9,083 bases of DNA from Methylobacter sp. (GCA_003158415.1 PMJA01000309.1:1-9083); one strand, 5' to 3'; shown: positions 1 to 5,725, counted from the first letter of the stretch. Notes: generated by a model not told the origin, from the sequence alone. Translations and numbers: made by a program.

Positions 1-397
1 AAGTTACGGCATTCATCATATTGGATATGCCTTGCAACCTTTTTCCATCTTCGCCCAACTCCCATTCAACGGTTGTTTTAGAAAGGCGTTTTGCACTTTC
101 CCAAATCCAACTTGATGTTGTTGTGCCGCCGAGTTGCTGAAATACGGCGTTGATTTTTGCCGCCCTCATTTCATGGATACGAACGGTTTCAAGATCATCC
201 CAAACCGCCGCCACAAGAAAAGCCCATAATTTTCGGTCACGCTCGGTATAAGCCCCTTCAACCTTTGTAATTATTACATCATTTGGCATGGGAACGGTTG
301 CGGGTTTTGCCTCGTCTGGTTGCCACGGATTACCAGTAGCATGAACCTCAAAAGGAATAGGCATTTGTTTTAGGACTGTTTTTGGCGTCTTTGGCAT
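1..397 (-). CDS. rep: Plasmid replication initiator (Rep_3/RepB type), N-terminal part; continues at 9083
   Basis: Start codon ATG is at 397-395; the frame stays open to base 1 and continues at the right end of the window (position n equals n+9059 on the circle), giving 356 residues. This part encodes residues 1-132. It begins MPKTPKTVLKQMPIPFEVHA and contains the run TERDRKLWAFLVAAVWDDL (about 51-69), typical of the first winged-helix domain of Rep_3 initiators. Initiators of this family bind iterons beside their own gene, open the origin and load the host helicase. Here the iterons lie just upstream, the nearest one overlapping the ribosome-binding region, so Rep probably represses itself. 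The ribosome-binding site is weak (GAAAG about 8 bases before ATG); Met12 or Met37 are less likely starts. Family assignment is by recognition, not by search. Confidence 0.85.
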   Translation of the reverse strand, partial: MPKTPKTVLKQMPIPFEVHATGNPWQPDEAKPATVPMPNDVIITKVEGAYTERDRKLWAFLVAAVWDDLETVRIHEMRAAKINAVFQQLGGTTTSSWIWESAKRLSKTTVEWELGEDGKRLQGISNMMNAVT

Positions 398-409
398 GGT
401 GGTTCTTTC

Positions 410-570
410 AGTTTAATTTCTCGGTTTTAAAGCCGAATTAAGATTATTTTTTAAGCTCGGTTTATGTAGGTAATTTTTCAGATATAAACCGAGAAGTCAA
501 TTTATTTTTTTCTCGGTTTTCCAGTTCAATTTCTCGGTTTTCCAGTTCAATTTCTCGGTTTTAGACTTCG
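410..570. repeat. Iteron cluster of the plasmid origin (oriV)
   Basis: Six copies of the octamer CTCGGTTT or its complement lie here: direct at 420-427, 456-463, 512-519, 533-540 and 554-561, inverted at 486-493. The last three are spaced exactly 21 bp apart, two helical turns, inside near-identical units reading AGTTCAATTTCTCGGTTTTC. The tract is AT-rich and directly upstream of rep. Arrays of about 20-bp direct repeats beside a Rep_3 gene are the standard iteron origin; copy number would be controlled by Rep titration and handcuffing. The assignment is strong from position and spacing; the exact melting region is not determined. Confidence 0.85.
456..493. promoter_or_regulatory. Inverted-repeat operator of rep
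   Basis: CTCGGTTTAT at 456-465 is the exact reverse complement of ATAAACCGAG at 484-493, with 18 bases between. Each arm contains the iteron core. Several iteron plasmids have an inverted repeat sharing a half with the iterons in the rep promoter, bound by Rep dimers for autorepression. Its place 60-100 bases before the rep start fits that role. This is inference from layout; I could not pick a convincing rep promoter. Confidence 0.55.
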
Positions 571-593
571 TGCATATATAGGAACGCGCGCGC

Positions 594-626
594 AGAACAC
601 AAGAACATATAGAACATTTAAGAACA
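594..626. repeat. Four AGAACA repeats between iterons and DnaA box
   Basis: AGAACA occurs at 594, 602, 611 and 621, spacings of 8, 9 and 10 bases. An inverted copy, TGTTCT, is at 768-773, and a 10-base inverted repeat links 627-636 (CAAGAGAAAA) to 778-787. The tract is AT-rich and may be part of the melting region or bind an accessory protein. No function is established by sequence alone. Confidence 0.4.
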
Positions 627-639
627 CAAGAGAAAAGCC

Positions 640-648
640 TGTGGATAA
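640..648 (-). promoter_or_regulatory. DnaA box
   Basis: TGTGGATAA is the exact complement of the consensus DnaA box TTATCCACA. It lies about 80 bases from the last iteron, as expected of a Rep/DnaA-dependent origin. A chance perfect 9-mer is possible in 9 kb, but the location makes it likely functional. Confidence 0.7.
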
Positions 649-784
649 CCCCCAAAAAAGAAATTCTGAGTCGCCAAAAGGCGACCTGTACGCGTTGCCC
701 ATCTGCACGGCTTTAAGTGCGCCGCGCAAGGCAACCAGCTACGCTGTTTATGACCGAGTAAAAAATATGTTCTTTTGTTTTCTC
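649..784. other. Non-coding origin flank with hairpins
   Basis: I see no credible gene in this stretch or in the whole span 398-848. It contains a hairpin GTCGCC-AAAA-GGCGAC at 670-685 and a wider inverted repeat GTTGCC (694-699) with GGCAAC (730-735). Inside the latter is TAAGTGCGCC (714-723), the same decamer found at the oriT nick region on the other strand (3919-3910). Structured DNA next to an origin may serve lagging-strand priming, but this is a guess. Confidence 0.4.
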
Positions 785-834
785 TTGATTTCTAATCAAG
801 GCTAGGGTATTAATAAGTAATACTAATTAATACC
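785..834 (+). promoter_or_regulatory. Promoter and operator of the toxin-antitoxin operon
   Basis: A candidate promoter has TTGATT at 785-790, a 17-base spacer and TATTAA at 808-813. Over it lies a palindrome, GGTATTAAT (806-814) and ATTAATACC (826-834), 11 bases apart, with an inner AGTAATACT (816-824). Half-sites of the form GTATTA/TAATAC occur at 807-812, 818-823 and 828-833. Ribbon-helix-helix antitoxins typically bind short repeated half-sites like these to repress their own operon. A separate 7-bp hairpin, CTTGATT/AATCAAG, is at 784-800. Confidence 0.6.
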
Positions 835-848
835 TATTGAGGTGTAAC

Positions 849-1124
849 ATGCCAAGCAAAGCCGTAAAAATGGATGATGCCACATACGATCGCTTAAAAA
901 CATTGGGTGAATCCCGTCAACGTGCCCCCCATTGGTTGATGAAAGAAGCGATAAAACAATTTCTTGACCGAGAAGAGGAAGCAGAAAGCAGGAAAAAAGA
1001 CACGATGGAACGTATTGCCCGTTTTGAAAAAACAGGGAAATCAATTCCTTTTGAAACCGTTGACGCATGGCTTGCCACATGGGGAAGCGAAAATGAGGCT
1101 AAGTGTCCAATCTCCGCAAACTAA
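849..1124 (+). CDS. Ribbon-helix-helix (CopG/ParD-like) antitoxin
   Basis: A 91-residue protein. Start ATG at 849 is chosen over an upstream TTG at 837 because GAGGTG (839-844) sits at ribosome-binding distance from 849. The N-terminus SKAVKMDDATYDRLKTLGESRQRAPHWLMKEAIKQFLD (about 3-40) is a classic ribbon-helix-helix: a short strand, a helix, a turn and a second helix ending in the EAIxxFL pattern shared by CopG/ParD antitoxins. Residues 41-91 are the charged toxin-binding tail. It should bind and neutralise the toxin encoded immediately downstream and, through the palindrome at 806-834, repress the operon. The reading frame overlaps the toxin start by 22 bases, so translation is coupled. 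Family placement is good; the exact subfamily (ParD, RelB or other) is uncertain. Confidence 0.85.
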   Translation: MPSKAVKMDDATYDRLKTLGESRQRAPHWLMKEAIKQFLDREEEAESRKKDTMERIARFEKTGKSIPFETVDAWLATWGSENEAKCPISAN

Positions 1125-1411
1125 AAATATTCCCCGAAGCTGTAGCCGATTTGGTGCGCCTTCGCGAATTTATCCATGTACACAATCCCGCAGCCGCCAG
1201 CCGTGCAGCAAAACGCATCAGGGAAGCACTACATAAAATCCCCCATCAGCCCTTTTTAGGTCATCCGATAGCAGAAATTGAAAATCCAGAATTGAGAGAA
1301 CGTTTTATCCCCTTTGGAAAGGCTGGGTATTGGGTTGAATACCTTGTAAAAACCGAAGAAATACATATTGTAAAAATCTGGCATTCACGAGAAAACAGAG
1401 AAGGGCAGTAG
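1103..1411 (+). CDS. RelE/ParE-family toxin
   Basis: A 102-residue protein with a GTG start at 1103, preceded by GAGG at 1095-1098; the ATG at 1093 is in another frame. The order of motifs follows the RelE/ParE fold: helix AVADLVRLREFIHVHNPAA (about 13-31), a second helix with AAKRIREALHKIPHQPFLGHP, then strands ELRERFIPFGKAGYWVEYLV and EEIHIVKIWHSREN at the C-terminus. The last motif, (V/I)WHxR, is a hallmark of ParE-like toxins. Members act either as gyrase poisons (ParE) or ribosome-dependent RNases (RelE); the sequence does not settle which, though the PFGxxGYxxxY segment and WHSRE ending look more ParE-like. With the overlapping antitoxin it forms a post-segregational killing module that stabilises the plasmid. 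Confidence 0.87.
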   Translation: MSNLRKLKIFPEAVADLVRLREFIHVHNPAAASRAAKRIREALHKIPHQPFLGHPIAEIENPELRERFIPFGKAGYWVEYLVKTEEIHIVKIWHSRENREGQ

Positions 1412-1421
1412 GGAAAAGAAT

Positions 1422-2309
1422 ATGTCCAAAGATGGTGAACTAGAACGGTTCAAAGCCTTAAACCTTGGTGAATTAGCGGCTTCCTACGGTTACACACTCG
1501 ACCGCAGAGAAAGTAGCAAAGCAAGCCTTGTCATGCGGCATGAGGACGGTGACAAAATCATCATTGCCACGGGTGAAGATAATCACGGCGTTTTTTTCAG
1601 TGTAAAAACGAACGCCAGCGGCAGTGTGATTGATTTTGTCATTCATCGGCAAGGCGGCAACCTAGGACATGCACGGCAAACCCTACGCCGCTACAGTCCT
1701 GCTTCCTTCCCTACTGCCCACCCTTCACAAATTCCAAAACCGCGCATAATCACGACAGACCGCGCCGCGTTGCTGGTTTCATGGCACAAATGCGAGGCTT
1801 GCCGCCCCGCTTATCTCGAAAGCCGAGGTTTAGAACCCGCTACAATTGTCGGCTTTTCTGAACGGATACGGACGGACGAGCGCGGCAATACCCTTTTTCG
1901 ACATGATGACCTTTTCGGCTTGTCAGGGTGGGAAATCAAAAATAAAGGCTTCTCAGGCTTCGCTAGAGGGGGCAACAAAGCGTTTTTTGCCTGTAGGGTA
2001 GGGATACAGCCAGAAAAAGAAATAAATCGTCTGGTAGTGGCTGAAAGTGCCATAGACGGCATGAGCTTTTACCAACACGACCCGACCCCCGCCCTTGTGT
2101 TGTCCTTTGGCGGCGGATTATCCCCCGAACAGGGCGAACTGTTGCGCCATGTATTGACCAAATACCCCGCCGCCGAGATCGTGACCGCCACGGACAACGA
2201 CCCGCAAGGGGAAGTGTTCGCCGCGTTGATACAGTCACACCGACCCGATGCGGTACGCGCCCGACCCATCAGGGGCAAGGATTGGAATGACAGCATAGCC
2301 CCGCCTTGA
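1422..2309 (+). CDS. DUF3991/Toprim-domain primase-like protein
   Basis: A 295-residue protein, ATG at 1422, ribosome-binding GGGAAAAG at 1411-1418, 10 bases after the toxin stop, so likely in the same transcript. Residues 15-90 resemble the N-terminal zinc-binding region of DnaG-type primases (SVKTNASGSVIDFVIHRQGG is like the GDxxxFV pattern) but lack the zinc cysteine/histidine ligands. Residues about 118-190 fit DUF3991 (AYLESRGLEPATIVGFSERI). Residues 202-290 form a Toprim domain: VVAESAIDGMSF gives the catalytic Glu208, TATDNDPQGE gives Asp258 and Asp260, and a GKDWND motif follows at 285-290. Toprim domains in primases and topoisomerases bind metal ions at these acidic residues. Such proteins are common on mobilizable plasmids near relaxase genes. 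A role in priming transferred or replicating DNA is inference. Confidence 0.8.
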   Translation: MSKDGELERFKALNLGELAASYGYTLDRRESSKASLVMRHEDGDKIIIATGEDNHGVFFSVKTNASGSVIDFVIHRQGGNLGHARQTLRRYSPASFPTAHPSQIPKPRIITTDRAALLVSWHKCEACRPAYLESRGLEPATIVGFSERIRTDERGNTLFRHDDLFGLSGWEIKNKGFSGFARGGNKAFFACRVGIQPEKEINRLVVAESAIDGMSFYQHDPTPALVLSFGGGLSPEQGELLRHVLTKYPAAEIVTATDNDPQGEVFAALIQSHRPDAVRARPIRGKDWNDSIAPP

Positions 2310-2328
2310 CCACGAACACAAAAACGTG

Positions 2329-2391
2329 TTGTTATGTTATGCCGTAACATAACAATTAATAACATATCATAACAAATACGATATGTTATTA
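2329..2391. promoter_or_regulatory. Repeat cluster upstream of kfrA: operator or centromere-like site
   Basis: Two inverted repeats lie side by side in the 120-base gap before kfrA: TTGTTATGTTA (2329-2339) with TAACATAACAA (2345-2355), and TAATAACATAT (2357-2367) with ATATGTTATTA (2381-2391). The hexamer ATAACA recurs in direct orientation at 2349, 2359 and 2369, exactly one helical turn apart, with inverted copies TGTTAT at 2330 and 2384. KfrA of IncP plasmids binds its own operator and has a partition-related role, so this is the obvious binding site for the neighbouring protein. Binding is inferred. Confidence 0.65.
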
Positions 2392-2429
2392 TACAATACG
2401 TTATTCTAAATTTCTAAGCAGGTGCAGCA

Positions 2430-3353
2430 ATGGCAAGAGAAGGCATAAGTTACGACCAAGTGGCAAAAACTGCCGACGAACTCACAGGCGAAGGGCAACA
2501 AGCCACCATTCGACAAATCCGCGACCGCCTAGGCACGGGCAGCCCAAACACCATACACAGGCATTTAACACAATGGCGAGACGCTAGACCCCAAGCCACG
2601 GCAACCGCCCCCGAACTACCCGCCAGCCTTGCCGCACAAATCGCCGCTGAAATATCCCGCGCCGCCGCCCAAGCACGGGCGGAAATTGAAGGGCGATTGA
2701 TACAAACCCAAGCCGAAGCGGCAGAACTGGCCGCGACGGGTGAAGCCCTCGAAGCTGAACGCGATAGCCTCACCGAACAAGTGACCAGCCTGACCCGTGA
2801 CCGCGACACTCTCACCGGCAAAGCCACTCAGCAAGCCGCCGATATTATCGACCAGGCGCAACGCATCGAGCGCGAACAACACGCCGCTGAAGCCGCCCGA
2901 ATTGAACTTGCAACCGCACGGCTCAAGATCGAAGCCCAAGCCGAAAAGCAAAACGAACTGAGCCAAGAAACCGCACAGCTACGCGTAGCGCTGGAAACCA
3001 GCCAACAAGCACGGCAGACCGCCGAACAGCAAGCCGCCGTTTTAAGCGCAAAACTTGAGGCCATGACGGAACGAGCCACCAAAGCAGAAACCCGCGCAGA
3101 TAAAGCCGAAAAAGAAGCCAATCAATCAGGCTCAACCGTTGCCGAACTGGCCGCAAAATTTGAAGCTATGACGGACAGGGCAACCAAAGCCGAAGCGAGA
3201 GCCGACAAAGCCGAGAAGGAAGCGAACCAATCCAGCGCGGAAGCTGCCGAATTGCGCGGACAGTTAAACGCCGCCGCTGTGGAAGTCCAAACGCCCAACA
3301 AAAAAACTACACAGCGAAACCGCGCGGAAAATTTAGACGACCCCAAGCCATGA
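2430..3353 (+). CDS. kfrA: KfrA-like DNA-binding coiled-coil protein
   Basis: A 307-residue protein, ATG at 2430 with a modest ribosome-binding site (AGGTG, 2420-2424). Residues 4-50 match the KfrA N-terminal DNA-binding domain: ISYDQVAKTADELTGEGQQ, then ATIRQIRDRLGTGSPNTIHRHLTQWR, a helix-turn-helix with the characteristic GTGSPNTIHRHL core. The rest, about 60-290, is a nearly uninterrupted Ala/Glu/Gln/Lys-rich alpha-helical coiled coil ending in a basic tail (KKTTQRNRAE). KfrA proteins are autorepressors and contribute to stable inheritance, probably as filament- or scaffold-like proteins near the nucleoid. The coiled coil contains a 35-residue tandem duplication (208-242 and 243-277), which may vary in copy number between relatives. 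The gene converges on traD with a 20-base gap. Confidence 0.87.
   Translation: MAREGISYDQVAKTADELTGEGQQATIRQIRDRLGTGSPNTIHRHLTQWRDARPQATATAPELPASLAAQIAAEISRAAAQARAEIEGRLIQTQAEAAELAATGEALEAERDSLTEQVTSLTRDRDTLTGKATQQAADIIDQAQRIEREQHAAEAARIELATARLKIEAQAEKQNELSQETAQLRVALETSQQARQTAEQQAAVLSAKLEAMTERATKAETRADKAEKEANQSGSTVAELAAKFEAMTDRATKAEARADKAEKEANQSSAEAAELRGQLNAAAVEVQTPNKKTTQRNRAENLDDPKP
3051..3260 (+). repeat. Two tandem 105-bp units inside kfrA
   Basis: Unit 1 (3051-3155) and unit 2 (3156-3260) encode 35-residue segments sharing most residues, including ATKAE, RADKAEKEANQS and EAMT. Thirty-five residues are exactly five heptads, so the duplication preserves coiled-coil register. Codons differ at many third positions, so the duplication is not recent. 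Confidence 0.85.
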
Positions 3354-3373
3354 GCGGCACACGCCAATTTGTT

Positions 3374-3811
3374 TTAAACTTTGGCAAGTAGAGCGTCACC
3401 GGCTCGTTTCCATTCTAACCGCCTTGGGTCTTCCGCTGGAACTTTAGCAAGACCCAATAGCGCCCCCAGTAATTCGCCTTTATCGATGGCTGGTTTGCCT
3501 GTTTTTGTATCCACCAGCCCCGCTAAGATAAGTAGACCCGCAGAATTACAAAGCTCATGAGTACGGGCGGCGCGTTCTGCTTTTGCTGCGACTCTATTCT
3601 CTTCATTAATTAACTTGGCGGCATCCTGTCGCGCTTTGGTTGCTCGCTGACTGGCTTTTTCAGCTCTTATTATGGCGTTAAATTTCTTATCATCCTGAGC
3701 GGTTCTGTTTGGCTTTTCAGCCAGCAACACCAGCAATTCTTGTTGTTCGTTTCGTGACTTTAAGCCTTTAAAATAAGCCACTCGATCTTTCAGCCATGCA
3801 TCATTATTCAT
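3374..3811 (-). CDS. traD: TraD-family (MobC-like) mobilization accessory protein
   Basis: A 145-residue protein, ATG at 3811-3809. The N-terminal 80 residues are charged and helical (EKPNRTAQDDKKFNAIIRAEKASQRATKARQDAAK). Residues 81-123 carry the pattern of the small TraD family of plasmid transfer proteins: ARTHELCNSAGLLILAGLVD, then DKGELLGALLGLAK. The gene diverges from mobA across oriT, the arrangement of mobC and mobA in IncQ plasmids, where the small accessory protein helps the relaxase open DNA at oriT. That role here is inferred from context. A candidate promoter with an extended -10 lies at 3852-3860, inside the oriT region, so relaxosome binding could repress it. Family identification is from memory of the motif. 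Confidence 0.75.
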   Translation of the reverse strand: MNNDAWLKDRVAYFKGLKSRNEQQELLVLLAEKPNRTAQDDKKFNAIIRAEKASQRATKARQDAAKLINEENRVAAKAERAARTHELCNSAGLLILAGLVDTKTGKPAIDKGELLGALLGLAKVPAEDPRRLEWKRAGDALLAKV

Positions 3812-3851
3812 AGTGCCACATTGTTCACTGTCTGTTGATTTATAAAGCTAA

Positions 3852-3884
3852 ATTCTAGCAGATTGCGCACGGTTTCGCACCGTG
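3852..3884 (-). promoter_or_regulatory. traD promoter with overlapping hairpin
   Basis: On the minus strand TGCTAGAAT (3860-3852) is an extended -10 element; no good -35 is visible, which extended -10 promoters tolerate. Just upstream the hairpin CACGGT-TTCGC-ACCGTG (3868-3884) overlaps the -35 zone and could be an operator or part of the relaxosome assembly site. Confidence 0.5.
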
Positions 3885-3888
3885 TTAT

Positions 3889-3979
3889 CCTTACAGCAGA
3901 ATGATGTAAGGCGCACTTATACCTTTCTCTATGGATACCCCATCGCTACGCTTGGAGTATCCATAGAGAAAGGGTGCGC
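3889..3979 (-). other. Origin of transfer (oriT), IncQ type
   Basis: On the minus strand a 17-base inverted repeat arm ending in GAGAAAGG is followed by TATAAGTGCGCCTTAC (3921-3906). This matches the IncQ (R1162/RSF1010) layout, in which an inverted repeat ending GAGAAACC precedes TAAGTGCGCC with the nick inside the GTGCGCC part. The perfect arms are 3922-3938 and 3957-3973 with an 18-base loop. Further symmetry: GCGCAC (3911-3916) pairs with GTGCGC (3974-3979), and CCTTAC (3889-3894) pairs with GTAAGG (3906-3911). With the nick on the minus strand traD would enter the recipient early and mobA last. The similarity is from memory of the IncQ sequence. Confidence 0.85.
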
Positions 3980-4013
3980 TCTCCGAGGGTAAAGGAAAAA
4001 GCATAATATTCGC

Positions 4014-5003
4014 ATGGCTTCATATCACCTAACCGCAAAGATAGGCAACAAAGGCAAAGCCGCCGCACACGCCGCTTATATTGCCCGCGAGGGTAAATAT
4101 AGCGACCGCGACCGCTACGAAGACCTGGAAGCCACCGCCAGCGGAAACATGCCAGAGTGGGCGGCACATAATGCCGCCCACTTCTGGACAGCCGCCGATG
4201 AACATGAACGCGTAAACGGTTCCGTTTATCGGGAAATAGAAGTTGCCTTACCCCGTGAATTCACACCCAGCCAACGGCTGGAACTGGTGCAGGAATTTAT
4301 CGAGCAGGAGCTAGGCGACAAACACGCCTATCAATTCGCCATCCACACGCCAAAAGCCGCCCTTGAAAAGGACGACCAGCCCCACGCGCACATTATGTAT
4401 TCTGAACGAATAAGGGACGGCATAGAACGCGACCCCGAGCACTATTTCAAGCGGTATAACGCCAAGAATCCAGAAAAAGGCGGCGCTAAAAAGTTTAGCG
4501 GCGGCAAGAGTAAAAACGAACTAAAAGCCGAGCTTTTAAGCTTGCGGGAGCGTTGGGCAACTTTGCAGAATACCCACCTCGAAAAATACGGGCATAACGA
4601 CCGTGTAGACCATCGCAGTTTAAAAGATCAAGGTATAGACCGTGAACCCGAAAAACACTTGGGCGCTATCGGCGTTAGCCGACTTAACACGCATGACATA
4701 AGCGCCTTACTGGAGCGCCGATCCGCCGAAGGCGAGTTGGAACGAGCGCGGCGCGAAGTGTCTATTATCGACCTGTCAGGCGACCTGGAAAAAGCCAAGA
4801 CAGAAAGGACAGACCAGCAAGAAGCCGCCCGCGCTTTAGCCGCTCAAGCCATGAAGACATTTAAGCAAGAGCAAGCAGCCAGAGCCATAGCCGCCCAAGC
4901 TATGGAGACATTCAAAGCCGAGCAAGCGCGCAAAGCCCAAGAGCGACAGGAAAATGAATTATCCCCTGTCGATAAAGAATCAAAACCAGAAAGGAGAAGA
5001 TAA
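4014..5003 (+). CDS. mobA: MobA/MobL-family (MOBQ) relaxase
   Basis: A 329-residue protein. The start ATG at 4014 gives MASYHLTAKIGNKGKAAAH, aligning with RSF1010 MobA (MAIYHLTAK). Tyr22 in AAYIAREGKY corresponds to the catalytic Tyr25 of MobA, and the metal-binding motif is at His111 with His124 and His126 (QPHAHIMYSERI). Other shared stretches are NGSVYREIEVALP, FKRYNAKNPEKGGAKK and DHRSLKDQGIDREPEKHLG. The enzyme nicks oriT, stays covalently attached to the 5' end and is exported by a helper secretion system. The relaxase domain fills residues 1-225; the remainder is a charged coiled coil with a 17-residue tandem repeat (271-304). Unlike RSF1010 MobA (about 700 residues) there is no fused primase. 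The ribosome-binding site is poor, so expression may be low or regulated at oriT. Confidence 0.93.
   Translation: MASYHLTAKIGNKGKAAAHAAYIAREGKYSDRDRYEDLEATASGNMPEWAAHNAAHFWTAADEHERVNGSVYREIEVALPREFTPSQRLELVQEFIEQELGDKHAYQFAIHTPKAALEKDDQPHAHIMYSERIRDGIERDPEHYFKRYNAKNPEKGGAKKFSGGKSKNELKAELLSLRERWATLQNTHLEKYGHNDRVDHRSLKDQGIDREPEKHLGAIGVSRLNTHDISALLERRSAEGELERARREVSIIDLSGDLEKAKTERTDQQEAARALAAQAMKTFKQEQAARAIAAQAMETFKAEQARKAQERQENELSPVDKESKPERRR
4824..4925 (+). repeat. Two tandem 51-bp units inside mobA
   Basis: The units encode residues 271-287 and 288-304, both reading AARA(L/I)AAQAM(K/E)TFK(Q/A)EQ. The duplicated helix extends the C-terminal coiled coil beyond the relaxase domain. Confidence 0.8.
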
Positions 5004-5591
5004 ATGGACAAGCAGGACATGTTAGGCGTGCTTTTGAGTATGACCGAACAGCAACAAAAAGCGATTGCTGAAGCCGTCGAAGAGCTGAAGAAACAAACCG
5101 CCAGCCTTAATGGGGTAGCGCCAGACCTGCAAAAATCCGTACAAACGGCAATTGTGACTGCACTGGCCAGAAGTATGGGCGACGTTGCACAAGGCGCCCA
5201 GGCCGCCGTTAAAGCGTCCGTAGACCCTGTTCTACAAAGCCTGAGCGGTGTTGTGGAAGCCGCCAACCAAGCCGAAGCGAAGCTAAACCGCGCTGTTGCC
5301 GCCTTTGGCAAGCGTTGGTTAATGCTTGCCAGTGTTTCAGCGGCAAGCGCTTTTTTTGCGCTTCTAATGACGGTCTATGCCGCCGTTTGGTGGGAACGCT
5401 CAGAGCTGGAGAGCCTGAAAGCAGAAAGGGTGACCCTGCAAGAAAACATAGCAAGCCTTGATAAGCTAAAGGGACATATCAAGCTATCTACATGCGGAGA
5501 AAATAAGCGTCCCTGCGTGGAAGTTGAAACCAAGTCGGCCTACGGAGCGGATGAAGACCACCGTTTTTACATTTTGAAAGGCGTTAAGTAA
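5004..5591 (+). CDS. Membrane-anchored MobB-like mobilization protein
   Basis: A 195-residue protein whose ATG (5004) directly follows the mobA stop TAA (5001-5003), with AAGGAGA at 4991-4997; translation is certainly coupled. Residues 1-100 are a helical cytoplasmic region rich in Gln, Glu and Ala. Residues about 105-129 (MLASVSAASAFFALLMTVYAAVWW) form one membrane segment. A short coiled coil (131-155) and a Cys-containing end (CGENKRPCVEVE, Cys164 and Cys171) follow. In R1162 the MobB protein, encoded with MobA, stabilises the relaxosome and needs membrane association for efficient transfer; in other mobilizable plasmids a single-span protein follows the relaxase. By position and topology this protein should do the same, but I see no strict MobB sequence signature, so the symbol is withheld. 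Confidence 0.7.
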   Translation: MDKQDMLGVLLSMTEQQQKAIAEAVEELKKQTASLNGVAPDLQKSVQTAIVTALARSMGDVAQGAQAAVKASVDPVLQSLSGVVEAANQAEAKLNRAVAAFGKRWLMLASVSAASAFFALLMTVYAAVWWERSELESLKAERVTLQENIASLDKLKGHIKLSTCGENKRPCVEVETKSAYGADEDHRFYILKGVK

Positions 5592-5664
5592 GCAATTGGA
5601 AAAAACGGTTGACCGTAAGGATCACTTCTACGTTAGACGCATGGAGTAATCATTAGTCATTTCG

Positions 5665-5692
5665 TTACAAATTAATATTTATCCTGTATTGT
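5665..5692 (+). promoter_or_regulatory. Possible promoter of the Ivy-domain gene
   Basis: TTACAA at 5665-5670, a 16-base spacer and TATTGT at 5687-5692 make a weak sigma-70-like match 34 bases before the start codon. Many cassette genes lack a promoter, so this could matter if real. Between 5592 and 5725 I see no gene. Confidence 0.35.
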
Positions 5693-5725
5693 GCGGAAAC
5701 CAACTTTTATTCAAGACGATAGATT

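Noticed and set aside
547..729. 60-aa minus-strand frame across the origin
   Set aside because: It runs through iterons and origin repeats, has no ribosome-binding site and no protein-like pattern.
964..1236. 90-aa plus-strand frame overlapping the toxin and antitoxin genes
   Set aside because: It is a shadow of two well-supported genes and its sequence has no recognisable domain.
2450..3367. Several minus-strand frames opposite kfrA
   Set aside because: They mirror the biased Ala/Glu codons of the coiled coil and give Ser/Ala/Arg-rich nonsense.
4844..5311. 155-aa minus-strand frame opposite mobA and the MobB-like gene
   Set aside because: It straddles two tightly coupled genes and mirrors their Ala-rich codons; no start signal.
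5605..5616. ACGGT-TG-ACCGT as a terminator after the MobB-like gene
   Set aside because: The loop of two bases is too tight and no T-run follows.
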